DNA of 64,000 bases from Phaseolus vulgaris (lineage: Eukaryota; Streptophyta; Magnoliopsida; Fabales; Fabaceae). How positions within the stretch are numbered: position 1 is the stretch's first letter; the number at the start of each line of letters is the position of its first letter. The stretch spans positions 37,510,105 through 37,574,104 of the forward strand of contig NC_023749.2 in NCBI RefSeq assembly GCF_000499845.2, given 5' to 3'. A model generated the notes under the pieces. The model was not told the DNA's origin, made no database searches, and was given only the letters and a program-made list of their open reading frames with translations. A program made the translations under genes and the position numbers. Below, in pieces: positions 1 through 11,593 of the stretch.

Positions 1-520
1 CAACCTCAAGACCAAGAGGGGGTGTTCATGGTTACCGAGCGCCCACCTAGTGGAGACAAGGGTGCCCGCGCAGGGGTCTCCCGCACAGAAAGCGCTCGGG
101 AGAGGCGACCCGAGCCAGTAGGGGATATCGTGGAGAGGCAGATTGGGGGCAAAATGTTCAAGCTTGGTAAGTTGTTGAACCAAGCGGAGCAAGATCAAGT
201 TGCCGGGGTGATAGCACGACACCTGGACGCTTTTGCATGGTCTGCCTCGGACATGCCAGGCATAGACCCAGATTTCCTGTGTCACCACCTCACCATGGAT
301 CCCAAGGTCAGGCCCGCCCGCTAGAGAAGAAGGAAGTTCAATGAAGAAAGGCGGCGGGTCGTCCAGGAAAAAACAAAGAAGTTGTTGAGTGCCGACCACA
401 TAAGGGAGATTCAATACCTTGAGTGGTTGGCAAATGTGGTCTTGGTGAAGAAGGCCAACGGGAAGTGGAGAATGTGTGTGGACTTCACCGACATCAACAT
501 GGCATGCCCGAAGGACTCGT
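1..520 (+). pseudogene. Gypsy pol fragment, protease-RT linker and N-terminal RT
   Basis: Translation gives the linker and start of a Tat-type reverse transcriptase: a 'FAWSASDMPGI' block, then 'LANVVLVKKANGKWRMCVDF' and 'ACPKDS', the standard N-terminal RT motifs of this lineage. A stop (TAG at 322-324) interrupts the frame soon after 'KVRPAR', and homology continues in the same frame beyond it. Homology ends abruptly near 520, where the sequence changes to a Copia LTR. The YVDD catalytic block is absent, so this piece cannot be functional. It matches the minus-strand Gm element almost motif for motif. Confidence 0.85.
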
Positions 521-522
521 AA

Positions 523-864
523 GTGATCTAGGGTTGATTGCTTAGTGGATTTCCTCAGTGGTTTCTGAGAAGACTAGATGTAACTCTGGGTTTAGAGTGA
601 ACCATTATAAACCTCTGTGTGTATTCTCTCTATCCTTAATCTCTTTAAATTCAGTTTTAATATTTGTGAATTGGTATAAACAACCGATTGTTTTTGCGAA
701 ACAACCGATTGTTTTTCTGGTGCTGTGCTCTTTGCTTTGTGTTTTGGCAAACTGATTTCCTTATCAATTGTTTCTCGAAGTAATTTCATTCTTGACTTAA
801 AAGTTTTCGAAAACCCTCTTTAAACCATTCACCCCCATCTAGTTTAAAGCCATACATTCTAACA
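523..864 (+). repeat. Copia LTR fragment (3' part) at a deletion junction
   Basis: This stretch aligns by eye with the last ~320 bp of the Copia LTR at 16930-17247. It shares the 'TTAGTGGAT...GGATGTAACTC...GAACCA..ATAAA' run, the 'AACAACCGATTGTTT' motif and an end in 'ATTCTAACA'. It ends with the CA expected of an LTR at 863-864. The Gypsy sequence on its two sides is not contiguous (RT before, 3' spacer after), so it marks a rearrangement rather than a clean solo-LTR insertion. Confidence 0.7.
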
Positions 865-1340
865 GCCTCCCCCTCGAGTGTGGGCGTCAGGTACGAACAA
901 CAAGGTTCGACCAGTTGAGTCCTCCTTTTCATGTGAGCAAAGACGAGGCTAGATGAACGCCTCGAGACTAAACACCATGATAGGGAGTGGCAGCTCCCGC
1001 GTAGGACACCTCCTCTCAAGTGTGGACGCCAAGGCTAAGCGAAAAGATTCCCAGTTAAGTCCTTTGTTGCCTTATGGGCAAAGATGGAGCCAGTTAGTAT
1101 ATCTCCCCTGACCACAAAGGCAGGGGCGAGGATCAGTAAAGGAGTTTCCCTTGTCTAAACAGAGTTAAGGCAAGGCCAGTTAAAGGTTCACGCATGTCCG
1201 CCCTCTGTCACAGGTGGCCAAGCGGTCAAAGCAAAGCGAAAGAAATGGCGAGGGATTGTGCTACCTAAGGTTCAAATTTTTCAAGGTCATCGTATGTTAA
1301 AGTTATTAACGTTAAAGCATTGTTAGCAAGTTAGCAGTTA
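865..1340 (+). repeat. Degenerate direct repeats in the G0 3' spacer
   Basis: Blocks such as 'CTCGAGTGTGGGCGTCAGG' and 'CTCAAGTGTGGACGCCAAGG' recur about 150 bp apart, each followed by a 'CAGTTRAGTCCT' stretch. The position, between pol and the antisense gene, is the same as that of the tandem arrays in G1 and G2. Copies are too few and too diverged for a clean unit length. Confidence 0.5.
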
Positions 1341-1352
1341 AAGGCAGAATGG

Positions 1353-3336
1353 CTAACAAGCAAATACAACAAAACAAGTAAGGGAGACGTCCATCTCAGG
1401 ATGCTTGCAAGCAATCTGAGCAAGAGCATCCTCGAACCCCGCTGCGTAGGCGTCGGCGTCATCATCGATGAGCTCCGCCTTGGCTCTCCCAAAGGCTTCA
1501 TCTTGTGTGGTGAGCTCTGCCTTGGCCTTCTCAAGGGCTTCAGTTTATGCAGTGAGCTCAGCCTCCACCTTCCCCAGTTTCACCTCCCTCTCCGTGGCCC
1601 GTTCTTCAAGTTTGACCATCTTAGTTTTTGTTGGCCACGACTTCTTCCTCGAGTCCCACCACCTGGGTGCGCAGTGGCACAACCTTGGCTAGCAAGGAGG
1701 TATACTCTTGGCTCTTGTCAACTTGGCGAAGTGTACTTAATTCCTGATTCAGTGCAGTCTCACGGTTGGAGACGACCTGAGCCTGTTGGGCTAGTTGTTC
1801 CTTCACCATAACCAGTTCTTTAGCCAAAGCCAGCTGCTCCTTTGCTTTTGACTCTGCCTCGTGGGAAAAGGCATCAGCTTGGGCAAAGAATTCGCCAAAA
1901 CTAAGAGCCAAGCTCTCCTGCATAGCCTTTTCGTTGGAGCTTCCCATGGCCCCTTGTTGATAGCCCTTGAGGATTTGTTGAAGGAACAGGGGAAGCTCAG
2001 GGGCAGGCGCAGGGGCAGGCTCAGGGGCGCTCTCACCCCCACCCTCGAGCGCAAAGAGGCTTTGAGGGGATGAGGCGTTGGGGAAGGGTGATCCCTGAGC
2101 GAGGCAGGGTGCCTAGCAGAGGAAAAGTTTGAAATAACCGCTACCGCCACCCTACGCTTTTTGAAGACAAGGCCGTCTGTAGTGTCTGCGTCATCATCAG
2201 ACACAATCTCCACCACCCTCTTGAGAGGGAATGGAGTGAGAGAAGCCCCAGCGGCAGCCAAGGGCACAACGTCCAGAGGGATTGAGGGGGCAGGAGAAGG
2301 GGCGGCTGGTGCGATGGTGGCTGGTGCGATGTTTGGAGCAGAAAGGGCTGGGGCACCTGCACCAGCGGCCGCCTCTTCACGAAGGGTTAAGACCTCAGCC
2401 AACCTTACCCGCTTCTCTTCATTCAGCACCATGCCTACACCCAGAACAGGGAGAGATGAGAACTTGGTAAGACAAAGTTAAGTAAGGAATCAGCACAGGC
2501 ATAAGAAAGAGTAAAACAGAGAGCTGAGAGAAAGGTCATGAGCAGGTTCCTATATCGATGTAGCCAGCAAGTCCTGATGGGTTATACTCATTCTTGATGA
2601 GCTCAGCGGTGTTGAAGATCGTCCCAAGACTAGCCAGCACTTGGCATACCTCACGATCAGCGGAGGATAGCTCATCGAGGGTTTTGGCCTTCTTGAGGGT
2701 CAATTTCCCCACCCAGTACAAGGGGAATCCGTCCAGAGAGGTGTCATCGTGCTCAGAACAACACACCCTAAAGAATTTCTCCTTGAAATCCTTGTAAGAT
2801 TGTTGAAACAGGGTGAGGATGACTCTCCTTGTCACCCCACTGAAGCTCACCCAGAGGTTCTTCCCAGGGTTTTTGGCTTAGAAGAAATGAAGAAAAACAT
2901 CTACGGTGGGTGGATGGCCAAAATGGTTGCAAAGGATGGAGAAGGCCCTCACAATCGCCCAACTATTGGGATGCAGCTGGGCAGGGGCAACGTTCACTTC
3001 AGTTAACAGCTCCCTCTCGAAGCGGGTAAAGGGAAGGTGCTGCCTAATGCGCTTAAAGACCGTTTGGTAAAAGAAGAAGAAGGGTTCTCCCTCGTTGGCA
3101 CGGTTGTCTATGCAAACGGGTTCGCCCTCCGCATAGGGGCGAACCGAGATATAGACGTCACTCTCTCTCCCAAATGTGCTACCCTTGAACTCAGGCTCAC
3201 TGTCTAGGTGTGCCCTACAGTCCGCGATAGAGGTGAGGGAGGAGGTTTTGACAAGGAGTTCAACGAACGCCCAGGGATACATGCTCTTGTAGTTGGCGTT
3301 GGGTGGAGGGTTGGATGTGACCTTCGTTCATGCCAT
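1353..3336 (-). pseudogene. G0 antisense accessory gene (two exons, decayed)
   Basis: Exon 1 runs 3336-2550 and exon 2 runs 2434-1353 on the minus strand, opposite to the element's pol. Exon 1 contains 'LTEVNVAPAQLHPNSW' followed by 'AFSILCNHFG' and later 'FPLYWVGKL', matching the exon 1 domain of G1 and G2 and resembling the Pfam 'putative gypsy type transposon' family. Exon 2 has an alanine/proline-rich start, a basic 'KKRRV' stretch, a long coiled coil and a C-terminal 'GFEDALAQIACKHPEMD' block. Defects: the third codon after the likely ATG is TGA, there is an in-frame TAA at 2880-2878, exon 2 needs frame changes, and the splice donor reads GA. Function is unknown, probably accessory to retrotransposition or expression. 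Confidence 0.75.
2435..2549 (-). other. Probable intron of the G0 antisense gene, donor mutated
   Basis: The 115-nt stretch ends in a pyrimidine-rich run and 'TGTAG' and begins 'GAACCTGC', one base from a GT donor. Joining 2550 to 2434 gives a phase-1 junction directly before an ATG codon, exactly as in G1 and G2. A 'CTTAAC' branch-point-like site lies inside. Confidence 0.6.
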
Positions 3337-3902
3337 GACGAAGGAAGCTAAAAAAGCAAGAAAAGAAGAAGGTAAGGGTTCAGCAAGGGGAGCTGTTGTG
3401 TAAAAGGGAAGAAAAACCCAGAAAAACCCTACGCTCGTAGAAAACCTAGAAAACAGAGGAACAAAGAGCAAATGTAGAGGAAAACCTAAACGCGGAAGTT
3501 TAAACAGGCCCAGGCAGTTACCAACGTGCGAAATCATAAATAAAGAGCAATCAATGGAGAAAAATCATACCTTTGATTGTTGATGAGCAAAAGTTCAGGT
3601 TTTTGCGAAGGTAGGAAACCAGAGTGTTCGAAGAGGAAGACAAAAAGTGCACTAGAAAGTTGCAAGTGATGGAACAATGCATGAAGCGCGCAATTTTGAA
3701 ATACTTAACGTAAACTTGGAAAGCGCAAGCGACGTTAGGTCCCAGCCATTTGATTAAGACACGTGTGCGTTGATTAAGGAAGGAACAGGAAAGAGTCACT
3801 TCAGTGCACTGTGCACGTCCTGTCACATGAAGCCACGTAGGTCGGTAGGGCGGGGCCATAGTCTCTTCATTGAACAAGTTAACAGCTCGAGACTTGGGGG
3901 CT

Positions 3903-4760
3903 TGTGTATCGACCAGTCCTCGGACTTGCGCGTTGACCAAAGTCACGGTGCGGCCCTGAATGCTGGGTCCACTGGGAGGTTGGCAGGACGAGCCAGAATC
4001 TCAGTAAGCTCGCGGGTAGGGGCAGCCGAGGAGGGGGCGACATCAAGACGGGGGGCGTGCAGGCCTCGGGCCTCGGCAAATCCAAACAGTAAAGCTGAGC
4101 CGAAAAAGGGTGGTTTCCAAACCACATTCCAACACTCAGTAAGGGAGAAGTCAAGGTCACAGAAAATCCATGCATGGTGTGTGGACGAGGCGGTAGGGCG
4201 CGTCGCAATCAAAGAGCCCGTGGGAAAGAGACGATTGGTAAGGGTCACGTCCCAGGGGTGATCTGCACGCATGGCACGTGAAATGGGACATGGCACTCCC
4301 AGGGCGGATGACCCAGAGATTGGGTGCATGAGTTGACACCCAACTGGTCATCCCGCGGAGGTTTCACTCTAGTAAAGGAGGGTCTTGCACACTAAATGGC
4401 CCTGAAAGTGGGTGATATTGATGCTAAGACGCACCTACAGTAAGCCTAAGTCACAACTAGCAAAGGAAGCAGAAACACTAAAGAGTATATAAAGGGTAAC
4501 AACCAACAGAATAAGGTACGCATTTCTAGTGCAAGTAACACACAGAGAGAATACAAACACAGAGCTCTCAGAGTTAATAGTTTTTGGTGTTTCTTTTCCC
4601 GAGAGTTTGACTTGAGCGTCGGAGTGCAGACGGCTGCGAGGGCGCCATTTGTCTCTTTGTTTCAGGTGTTTCCATCAGGGGAAAGATGACACTTAGAGAC
4701 AGGGGAATTCTTGGATGCGAGGTTATCAGAAGTGCACGAAGACGTTTTAGGTCACCAACA
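3903..4760 (+). repeat. G0 3' LTR
   Basis: The LTR starts TGTGTATCG after a polypurine-like 'GACTTGGGGGCT' and ends 'CACCAACA' just before an (AT)n run. It contains a TATA box at 4486-4493 and the 20-nt motif TGACTTGAGCGTCGGAGTGC at 4608-4627, which is identical in the G1 LTRs. No partner LTR is in the window. Confidence 0.75.
4486..4493 (+). promoter_or_regulatory. TATA box of the G0 LTR
   Basis: TATATAAA followed by GGG, about 270 bp before the LTR end and about 120 bp before the shared R/U5 motif. Confidence 0.6.
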
Positions 4761-4762
4761 AG

Positions 4763-4764
<2 letters not shown>

Positions 4765-4812
<48 letters not shown>
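4765..4812. repeat. (AT)n microsatellite
   Basis: An uninterrupted AT dinucleotide run of about 48 bp directly after the G0 LTR. Confidence 0.95.
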
Positions 4813-4814
<2 letters not shown>

Positions 4815-6570
4815 AGAATAAATATTCTGAAAATTTTAATTTAAAACTACTATAAATTTGAATAAAATACATCAGAATATACTAACTTTCCAATTAAAAA
4901 AAAATATATAATTGAAATATCAATTAGAATTAGAAAGTTGAAAATAACTAAATATTATAAATAAATACATTATTTTATTAACGCGATAATTAATTGTGGT
5001 AATTATAAATTGATTTCATAAATTTTAATAAATTACTTGCTATACAATTTGAAATAAAAAAATTATATATAAGATAATTATTTAATCAATCTAGTTAATT
5101 TTGAAAAGTATATGTTTTTATAAAAAAAAAGTTAAATGAACAAGTTCAGTCATATATGCACTTGATTATTATATAATTAAAAATATTTTTTTTAAATGTA
5201 AGATTATTAATAATTAATATATCTTTATATTAATTTGTTCATAAATTATAAAGAGATGATACGTGGATACATTTTATTTTTTCTGATAGAGGATAGTGCA
5301 CTAAATAATCACACATGTTATATTGAATCATTTCTCATTTAAAATGATTATTATATAATTGAGCACAAAATCAAGTAATAATAATAAGTTTTCTTCTCAT
5401 AATGATCATTAACTGCATGCATGCACTACATTGATTTCCTCTTCACCTCTCTTCTCATAATCTAATATATAAATAAACAAAATATGCAATTCTTTTCTAT
5501 CACAACTAACTCTTTCATTAGCATTTTTCTATGGTGTTCAAAGTTAATTCTTTCAACAAAATCTTTTCCACACAAAATGATGTGGACAAAGCCACTTACC
5601 AAGAGCATGTGTATTCTCTTTTTGTTCTCAATACTAGTTTTGGAAGCCACTGACAAGGTTGATGGGTACTACCCTAATCTTTTTTCGGGTGATGTTCCTA
5701 ATGTTCCTAATGCCCTTTTTGTCCCTAATGTCCCTTTTGTCCCTAATGTCCCTTTTGTCTTTGATGTTCCCAATGTCCCTAATGTCCCCGAGGAACATCA
5801 TCATTACATATATGATTTCTTCAAAAAAATTGACAATCATAAATTCAAACACTTGTCTTTTTTTGTTACATTACCATCCTTATGTTTTTTTTATTTGCAC
5901 CTTATTCATTTTCATCGTATTCATTGTCATGCTTTCGTGCGGTTACTTCAAAAAGGACAAACCTCCCTCGTAACCACAACTCTTGCGTACAATTACTATC
6001 CTTTTTTATTTATTTATAAAGTTGTTGACAAAAAAATATATCATGAAATGATTTGGTTTTGATTTGTAAATTTGAATTAGATGTTTGATTATTTGTGTGT
6101 TTTTATTTTTATTTTTTTATATTGTGTATTGTTTTGTGTACTTATAAGTTCCCTTTAGTTTACACAAATAATTTATAAAGGTGAAACTATAAAAAAAAAA
6201 AAAACAATAACAATAACAAGATATATATAAAATAAAAAGATGAAGTGAGTAATATGAAAAAAAAAATCTAAACCTAATCAAATCACATAAGTTAATTTTT
6301 CTAATAGTAATGTTTTCAATTGATAATAATAATAATTAATATTTTACAAAAAATTATTTCTTGTTCAAAATCTAGCTAATTATTTTATTTAAAAGAATAT
6401 TAATTTTAATATGATATGAAATAATATGAATAATATATAGTATATATTAATATTAATTATATTAATTCATTTAAATAAATTCAAATCAAAATATACACAG
6501 TAATGACTAGGTAATCAATATATAATTATGCATATTTATAAATTAAAGTAACAAAATAATCTCAACTTTA
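4813..6570. repeat. Tandem segmental duplication, unit 1
   Basis: This AT-rich unit starts 'ATTGAGAATAAAT' and aligns along most of its length with the next unit (from 6635), including ~650 bp upstream of the small ORF and the ORF itself. Identity is visibly below 90 percent with many small indels, so the duplication is old. Confidence 0.7.
5577..6062 (+). CDS. Hypothetical small secreted or membrane peptide, copy 1
   Basis: The ATG at 5577 is chosen because the second copy keeps the same start context (7617) while the upstream in-frame ATG at 5484 is not conserved. The N-terminus 'MMWTKPLTKSMCILFLFSI' looks like a signal peptide or membrane anchor. It is followed by a short proline-rich stretch with five or six 'PNVP'-like repeats, then 'EEHHHYIYDFF', which is also present in copy 2. 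A hydrophobic C-terminal segment ending 'KKDKPPS' is read in the +1 frame (to 5973). Copy 2 shows the same +1 shift, so there may be an unrecognised intron or a shared old frameshift. I do not recognise the family. Confidence 0.4.
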   Translation: MMWTKPLTKSMCILFLFSILVLEATDKVDGYYPNLFSGDVPNVPNALFVPNVPFVPNVPFVFDVPNVPNVPEEHHHYIYDFFKKIDNHKFKHLSFFVTLPSLCFFYLHLIHFHRIHCHAFVRLLQKGQTSLVTTTLAYNYYPFLFIYKVVDKKIYHEMIWF

Positions 6571-6634
6571 TAACGGTAGGAACATACTAAATAAATGTGT
6601 TATTATGTGGTAAAATATTTTTTTAATATATATA

Positions 6635-8341
6635 TTGAGAATAAATCTTGCAATTTTTTTAATTTAAATCTATTATAAATTTAAATAAAATATATCAGAT
6701 TACACTAAATTTCCAATTGAAAAAAAGAGAGTATATTATTGGCCTATCAATTAGAATGGCCCAAATAACTAAATATATCATAAATAAATAAATTATTTTA
6801 TTTACGTGGTAATTGACTATGGTAATTATAAAAAATGATTTCAAAATTTTTAATAAATTAATTTCTGTACAATTTAAAATAAAAAATTATATATAAAATA
6901 ATAATTTAATAAATTTAGTTAATTTTGATAATTATATATTTTTATAAAAAAAAAGTTAAATAAACAAGTTCACTCACATTTCAAAAGAATAAAAAATCAA
7001 TAATATATATTGATTGATAATTTTGTCACAATTTTTGTTATTATAATAATGTCACATTTTAAAGAAAAAAAATCAATAATATATTGATTGATAATTTCAT
7101 TATGTCACATTTTTTTTGTTATTATAATAATGTCACATTTCAAAGAAAAAAATAAATAATATACATTGATTGAAAATTTGCTTATTTTTCAATTTTTTGT
7201 TATTATAATAATGCAATACGTAGTTGATTCCAACATAATTATAAATAAATTTTTTTTAAAAATGTAATGTTATTAATATTTTTTTCATATTATAAAAAAA
7301 AGATGTTTATATATTTTTCTAACAGAGTGAGTATTTTAAATAATTACACATGTTGTGCTGAATCATTTTTCATTTAAAATAATAATCTTGTAACTAAGGA
7401 TAAAATCAAGCTTGCAACAACAACAATAATAATTTTTTTTTCTAAAAATATCATTGAATGCATGTACTATATTGATTCCCTCTTCACCTCTCTTCTCTTA
7501 AAGTAATATATAATTAAATTAATTATGCAACTTTCTTTCATCACATCTAACTCTCTTATAACATTTTTCTACGGTCTTTAGAGTTAACTCTTTCAACAAA
7601 ATCTTTTCTATACAAAATGATGTGGACAAAGCCACCCACCAAGAGCATGTGTATTCTCTTTTTGTTCTCAATAGTAATTTTGGCAACATTGACTTGGTTG
7701 ATGGGCACCATCGTCGACTTCTTCAGAATTGTAGTGATGTCCCTCAAGAACATCACAAGTACATATATGATTTCTTCAAAACAATTGATAGTGATATATC
7801 TTATATATTCAAAAGTTTTGGCAGTGATATATCTTATACATTCAAAGGTTTTGACATTCTTAGTTACATTATTATCTGTGTTTTTGGTCATTGTCACTTT
7901 ATTGTTTGTCTTTTTTTTTTTACGTTGCTCCAAAAAGGATGAACCTTCCTCCCAACCACAACAATGACAACAGTGATGCACTGTATCAAAGTGTAAGTAC
8001 ACACGTTCAATAAATACATTTAGGACCATTAGGTTATTGCTTTGATATGATTTATGTTATTAGAGAGAGTATTTTTCTACTTATTTGGTCATGATGGTGT
8101 AACAATCCTTGTTACTAAAGAAATAATATTTCCAGTTTTTTATCACTCCAAACTCTTGCGTGGATATGCTCTCTTTTTTTATCTATAAAATATTTGAGGA
8201 AAAATATATCATGAAATGGTTTTGTATTAATTTGAAAACTTGAATAGGATGTTTGATAATTTGTGTGTGTCATATTTTTATAACTTTTTTATGTTGTGTA
8301 TTATTATGAGTACTTAGAGATTTCTTTTAATTTTACAAAAA
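6635..8341. repeat. Tandem segmental duplication, unit 2
   Basis: Second copy of the unit starting at 4813. It begins 'ATTGAGAATAAAT' and carries the paralogous small ORF at 7617. An internal ~100-bp AT-rich segment with 'TTGTTATTATAATAATG' is itself repeated three times at about 7030-7215. Confidence 0.7.
7617..7967 (+). pseudogene. Hypothetical small membrane peptide, copy 2 (frame broken)
   Basis: Starts 'MMWTKPPTKSMCILFLFSI' like copy 1. The conserved 'EHHKYIYDFF' block is read in another frame after a one-base difference near 7683, and the hydrophobic C-terminus ending 'CSKKDEPSSQPQQ' is back in the first frame. The proline-rich PNVP repeats of copy 1 are absent. Either this copy is a pseudogene or the exon structure is not what a simple ORF suggests. 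Confidence 0.4.
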
Positions 8342-8570
8342 CACTACAAAAAATTATAATTTTAAGGAGTTTATTAGTGAACGTTACTATAACCTAGTAA
8401 GGTACTCACATACAAAAGGTTTTCCAAACCCCTAGTAAAACACACACTTAGTAGAGGTCTTTTAAACCTCCATTAACAAGCTAAATTTAATGAGTGAAAA
8501 TAAATTTTTAATTTTAGTTATTTTTCACTTTTTCTTGATTTCTCCTCTTTTTATTCTAACGTATTTCTTC

Positions 8571-9666
8571 TGGACAACATGGGAGTTTTGATGATTCAAA
8601 TATGTGTTGAAGGTTGAAGTTGTGCTACTTTTGGTTTGAGCTTAGTCTAGGTTGTTTAGATTTCTTGTAGAGATCATTCCTAGTCCATTGCACAAGCTAG
8701 TTCAATCCTTTTTAAAAGAGAAAAGTGTTTTTCTAAGAAAAGAGAAAAACAACCGGTTGAAACCACGATATAATCGGTTGTTTGTCATTTAGCTTGATTG
8801 AAGGTTTAAAAAACTGTTTTAGACTTGGTTAAATAACTTCCTAACCAATTCAACCGTATAAAACGACTTTTCAACCAATTGATTGTCACATTTCATAACA
8901 GCTTTTCAAAAACCTGTTGGATCTGTTTTCAGTTGCATCAAAACTGTTTTGGCTCATGATTGACTGCCTAGAACGACTAGTTTTAAGAGATATAAATATG
9001 GCTTCTCTTTGTATTTCAAAAACTACAAGTTAACACATTTACAATGAGATTGAAATTGTTTTTGAGAAGAGATTCAAATCAAGTTTTGCAAGATTGCTAA
9101 ATAGTTATGCACTGGTTTAAGGTCTGATCTTAGGAGCTCTATGATTACTGTAAATCCAGGTGAAATTTGTTCCTTTCTGATTCTTGTATTTGTTCTTTTA
9201 TAAACTTGTGAAGTGTGTGAAAACCTGTAAGGTCAGAGGGTGTTCTGACTAAGGTTGTGTGTAAGGCAAAGAGGGTGAGTGGTTCTTGTGGTATCAAGAT
9301 CACCTCTTTGTGGTTGTATGTATTGTAATATGTGATTGGTTACTAGTGGAACCCAGTTGTTATTATGGGAACTAGATGTAGCTCATGGTCGAGTAAACCA
9401 GTATAAATTGGCTGAGTAATTTCTCTCTCTCACACTCCTTATAAACTGTTTGATTTCATTTTGCTTTTCTTGTTGCCATAAACAACCGGTTAAAACGAAG
9501 TTTCAAACGATTGAAATTCTACAAACAGTTTCTTTTACATTGTTTGATTGGCTTTCTTGATTGCTTTTTCTGTAATTGTTGATAAATCTTCATTCTTATT
9601 CAATCTTTTCGAAAATATTTTGACAAACAATTCACTCCCCTCTTATTTAAGCCATTAATTCCAACA
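8571..9666 (+). repeat. Element A 5' LTR
   Basis: Starts TGGACAACAT and ends CCAACA. It has a TATA box (TATAAATA, 8991-8998) and several copies of the AACCGRTT palindrome, for example 8750-8759. It lacks a recognisable primer binding site after its end. Confidence 0.8.
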
Positions 9667-9676
9667 AATGCTACCT

Positions 9677-10819
9677 AGGTCACTACCATTTCAGAGTCAA
9701 AGGATCTAACATCCATAACAACTGTTTCTTTGTTTGGTAAGCTAAAGGAACATGAGCTTGAGATGAATAGGTTGGTTGTCCAAGAAAGTGAAGACAAACA
9801 CAACAAGGGTATTGCACTTAAAGGTTGCAACTAGAAAAGGCAACAAGACTCCAGTGATAGTGATGAAGACAGCATGAGCTTGCCGTCAAGGAAGTTTAGC
9901 AAATTCTTGAAAAAGAATAAAGGCCAATCTTCAAAGAGGTTCAATTCTAAGAAGCCAAATGACTTTAATCTTAACAAATATACTTGTTATGGTTGTGGTG
10001 AACAGGGTCACATCAAAGCCGAGTGCCCTAATAATGAGAGCAAGAAAAAAGATGATTTCAAAAGTGAAAGAAGAGGAAAATCCAAGAAGGCATATATAGC
10101 ATGGGATGATAATGATATATCCTCCTCTAGCTCTTCAGAAGATGAAGAAACAAACCTATGCTAAAACGCATCTGTATCAAGCAGTATGAGCACATCTTCT
10201 TCAGTCAAAGGTAATAATTACTACCAACTACTTGATGCTTTCAATGAAACTCATGAAGAAGATAACAGATTGGCTCTCATACAACCGGTTGAAAGGTTTG
10301 AACAACTGGCTTGAAAATAGAGTCAAAACACTCGAAGAAGAGTTGGAAAAATCTAAAGTTGATTTTGAAAACCTGGATTTGATTTACAAAAGCTCTACTT
10401 GCATGTGTGACTCAAAGTTTTGTGAAAACTGTGAAAATCTTGAAAGAAAGATTTACTATCTTTTGAAAACTATGGATAAGCTTAGAACTAGAAAATCCAA
10501 CATTGTGAATGTTCTTGCATATCAAAATTGTGTCTTTGGAAAAACATGCTTAAGATTTTATCCACTGAGCAAAGAGAATGGGATTTCAAAACCTTTTTAA
10601 TCAGTGCCAGAAAATCAACCGATTAAAAGAACGAAACAACTAGTTGTTACATATTTTTACTGTATGAAGAGAGGTCATTTAGTTAGATTCTACAGGTTTC
10701 GTAATTCTCTTGTTCCTAAAGGTATCTTTAAATGGATTCCAAGAAATTTCGATGGTTCCAAGGATAAATCTAACATGAAAGGTCTCAATTTCTTTAAGGG
10801 ATCAAATATTGTGATTTGA
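9677..10819 (+). pseudogene. Element A gag fragment with two zinc knuckles
   Basis: Homologous to the second half of element C gag (17860-19021). A first CCHC knuckle 'CYGCGEQGHIKAEC' (about 9985) is followed by a serine/acidic stretch, a leucine-rich coiled coil with 'LNNWLENRVKTLEEELEKS', and a second knuckle region 'YFYCMKRGHLVRFY', in which the first and last cysteines are replaced by tyrosine. The reading frame is broken by stops near 10161 and 10598. The expected role is nucleocapsid/RNA binding, but this copy is not functional. Confidence 0.8.
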
Positions 10820-11593
10820 TAAGCTTTACATTGCAGATTTTTGACTCCACATGAAGGGTGTGTAAAATCAGGATCTCATGGAAGCAAATTTGTAAGACGA
10901 TGCCTTGTTCTGATTTTGTGTACTATTTTCATATGTGTACTTTAAAATCTTGAAGAATAACTCTTTATTATTTATATGCTTGAACATTTCATTTTGAATT
11001 CAATTTTGTATTTCTACACTTAAGGATTCTGAATTACTTCGTATTCCTTCTGTTTCTATACAAATCTATGTGCCTTAAACCTGAATTCTCGTATGTTCAA
11101 TGGTTGTTAAAAGAATTTGGCTTTTTCAAATTTTTCACCAGTTGCATAAATTCAACCGATTGTTTCAACTCTGTCAGCACTGGTCAAATCTATTTTTTTG
11201 ATAAAATGTGTTTTAAATTGATGTTTTGTTCAAACCCTGTGATGTGTGTGGTCAACAATGCTTCAATTACAACCTTGAATGCAAATTTCCTCTACAATAA
11301 CTGCTATTCATGCAATATATTCCTCTAAATCTTAGAAATTAAATCTGCTTTTAAAATTTGGTCAAATCAGCATGTGTTTTCTTTCCTTTCTGTTATGACT
11401 GACAGAACTGCTTTATGATTTTGATTTGATGCCTTTTCTGTTTTGAAAACAACCCACTAAATGCCAACTTTGACTGGATTTTCAAGGTATATATGAGGTT
11501 ATTTGTTGCAGTCACCAAGAACAACCTATTTTTTTCTTCTTTCTGCACTAAAGTTTTTTCTGCAGTGTGCTCTCATCTTTCTCTACCTGGACT

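Larger units (their letters stand above)
1..4760 (+). mobile_element. G0: decayed 3' part of a Ty3/Gypsy Tat-type LTR retrotransposon
   Basis: The plus-strand pol remnant at the left edge, a repeat-rich spacer, an antisense accessory gene and a 3' LTR follow each other in the order seen in the two complete Tat elements G1 and G2 of this window. The 5' half lies outside the window. The middle of pol (most of RT, both RNase H domains and integrase) is missing, and a Copia LTR fragment occupies the deletion point. The RT remnant is closest to the minus-strand element Gm at 22.5-26.3 kb, so the two probably belong to one family. No 5' LTR is visible, so age cannot be judged from LTR divergence. 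Confidence 0.85.

Noticed and set aside
8342..8360. CACTACAAAAAAT resembling a CACTA transposon end
   Set aside because: There is no matching inverted terminus, 3-bp duplication or transposase. A short AT-rich word like this can occur by chance.
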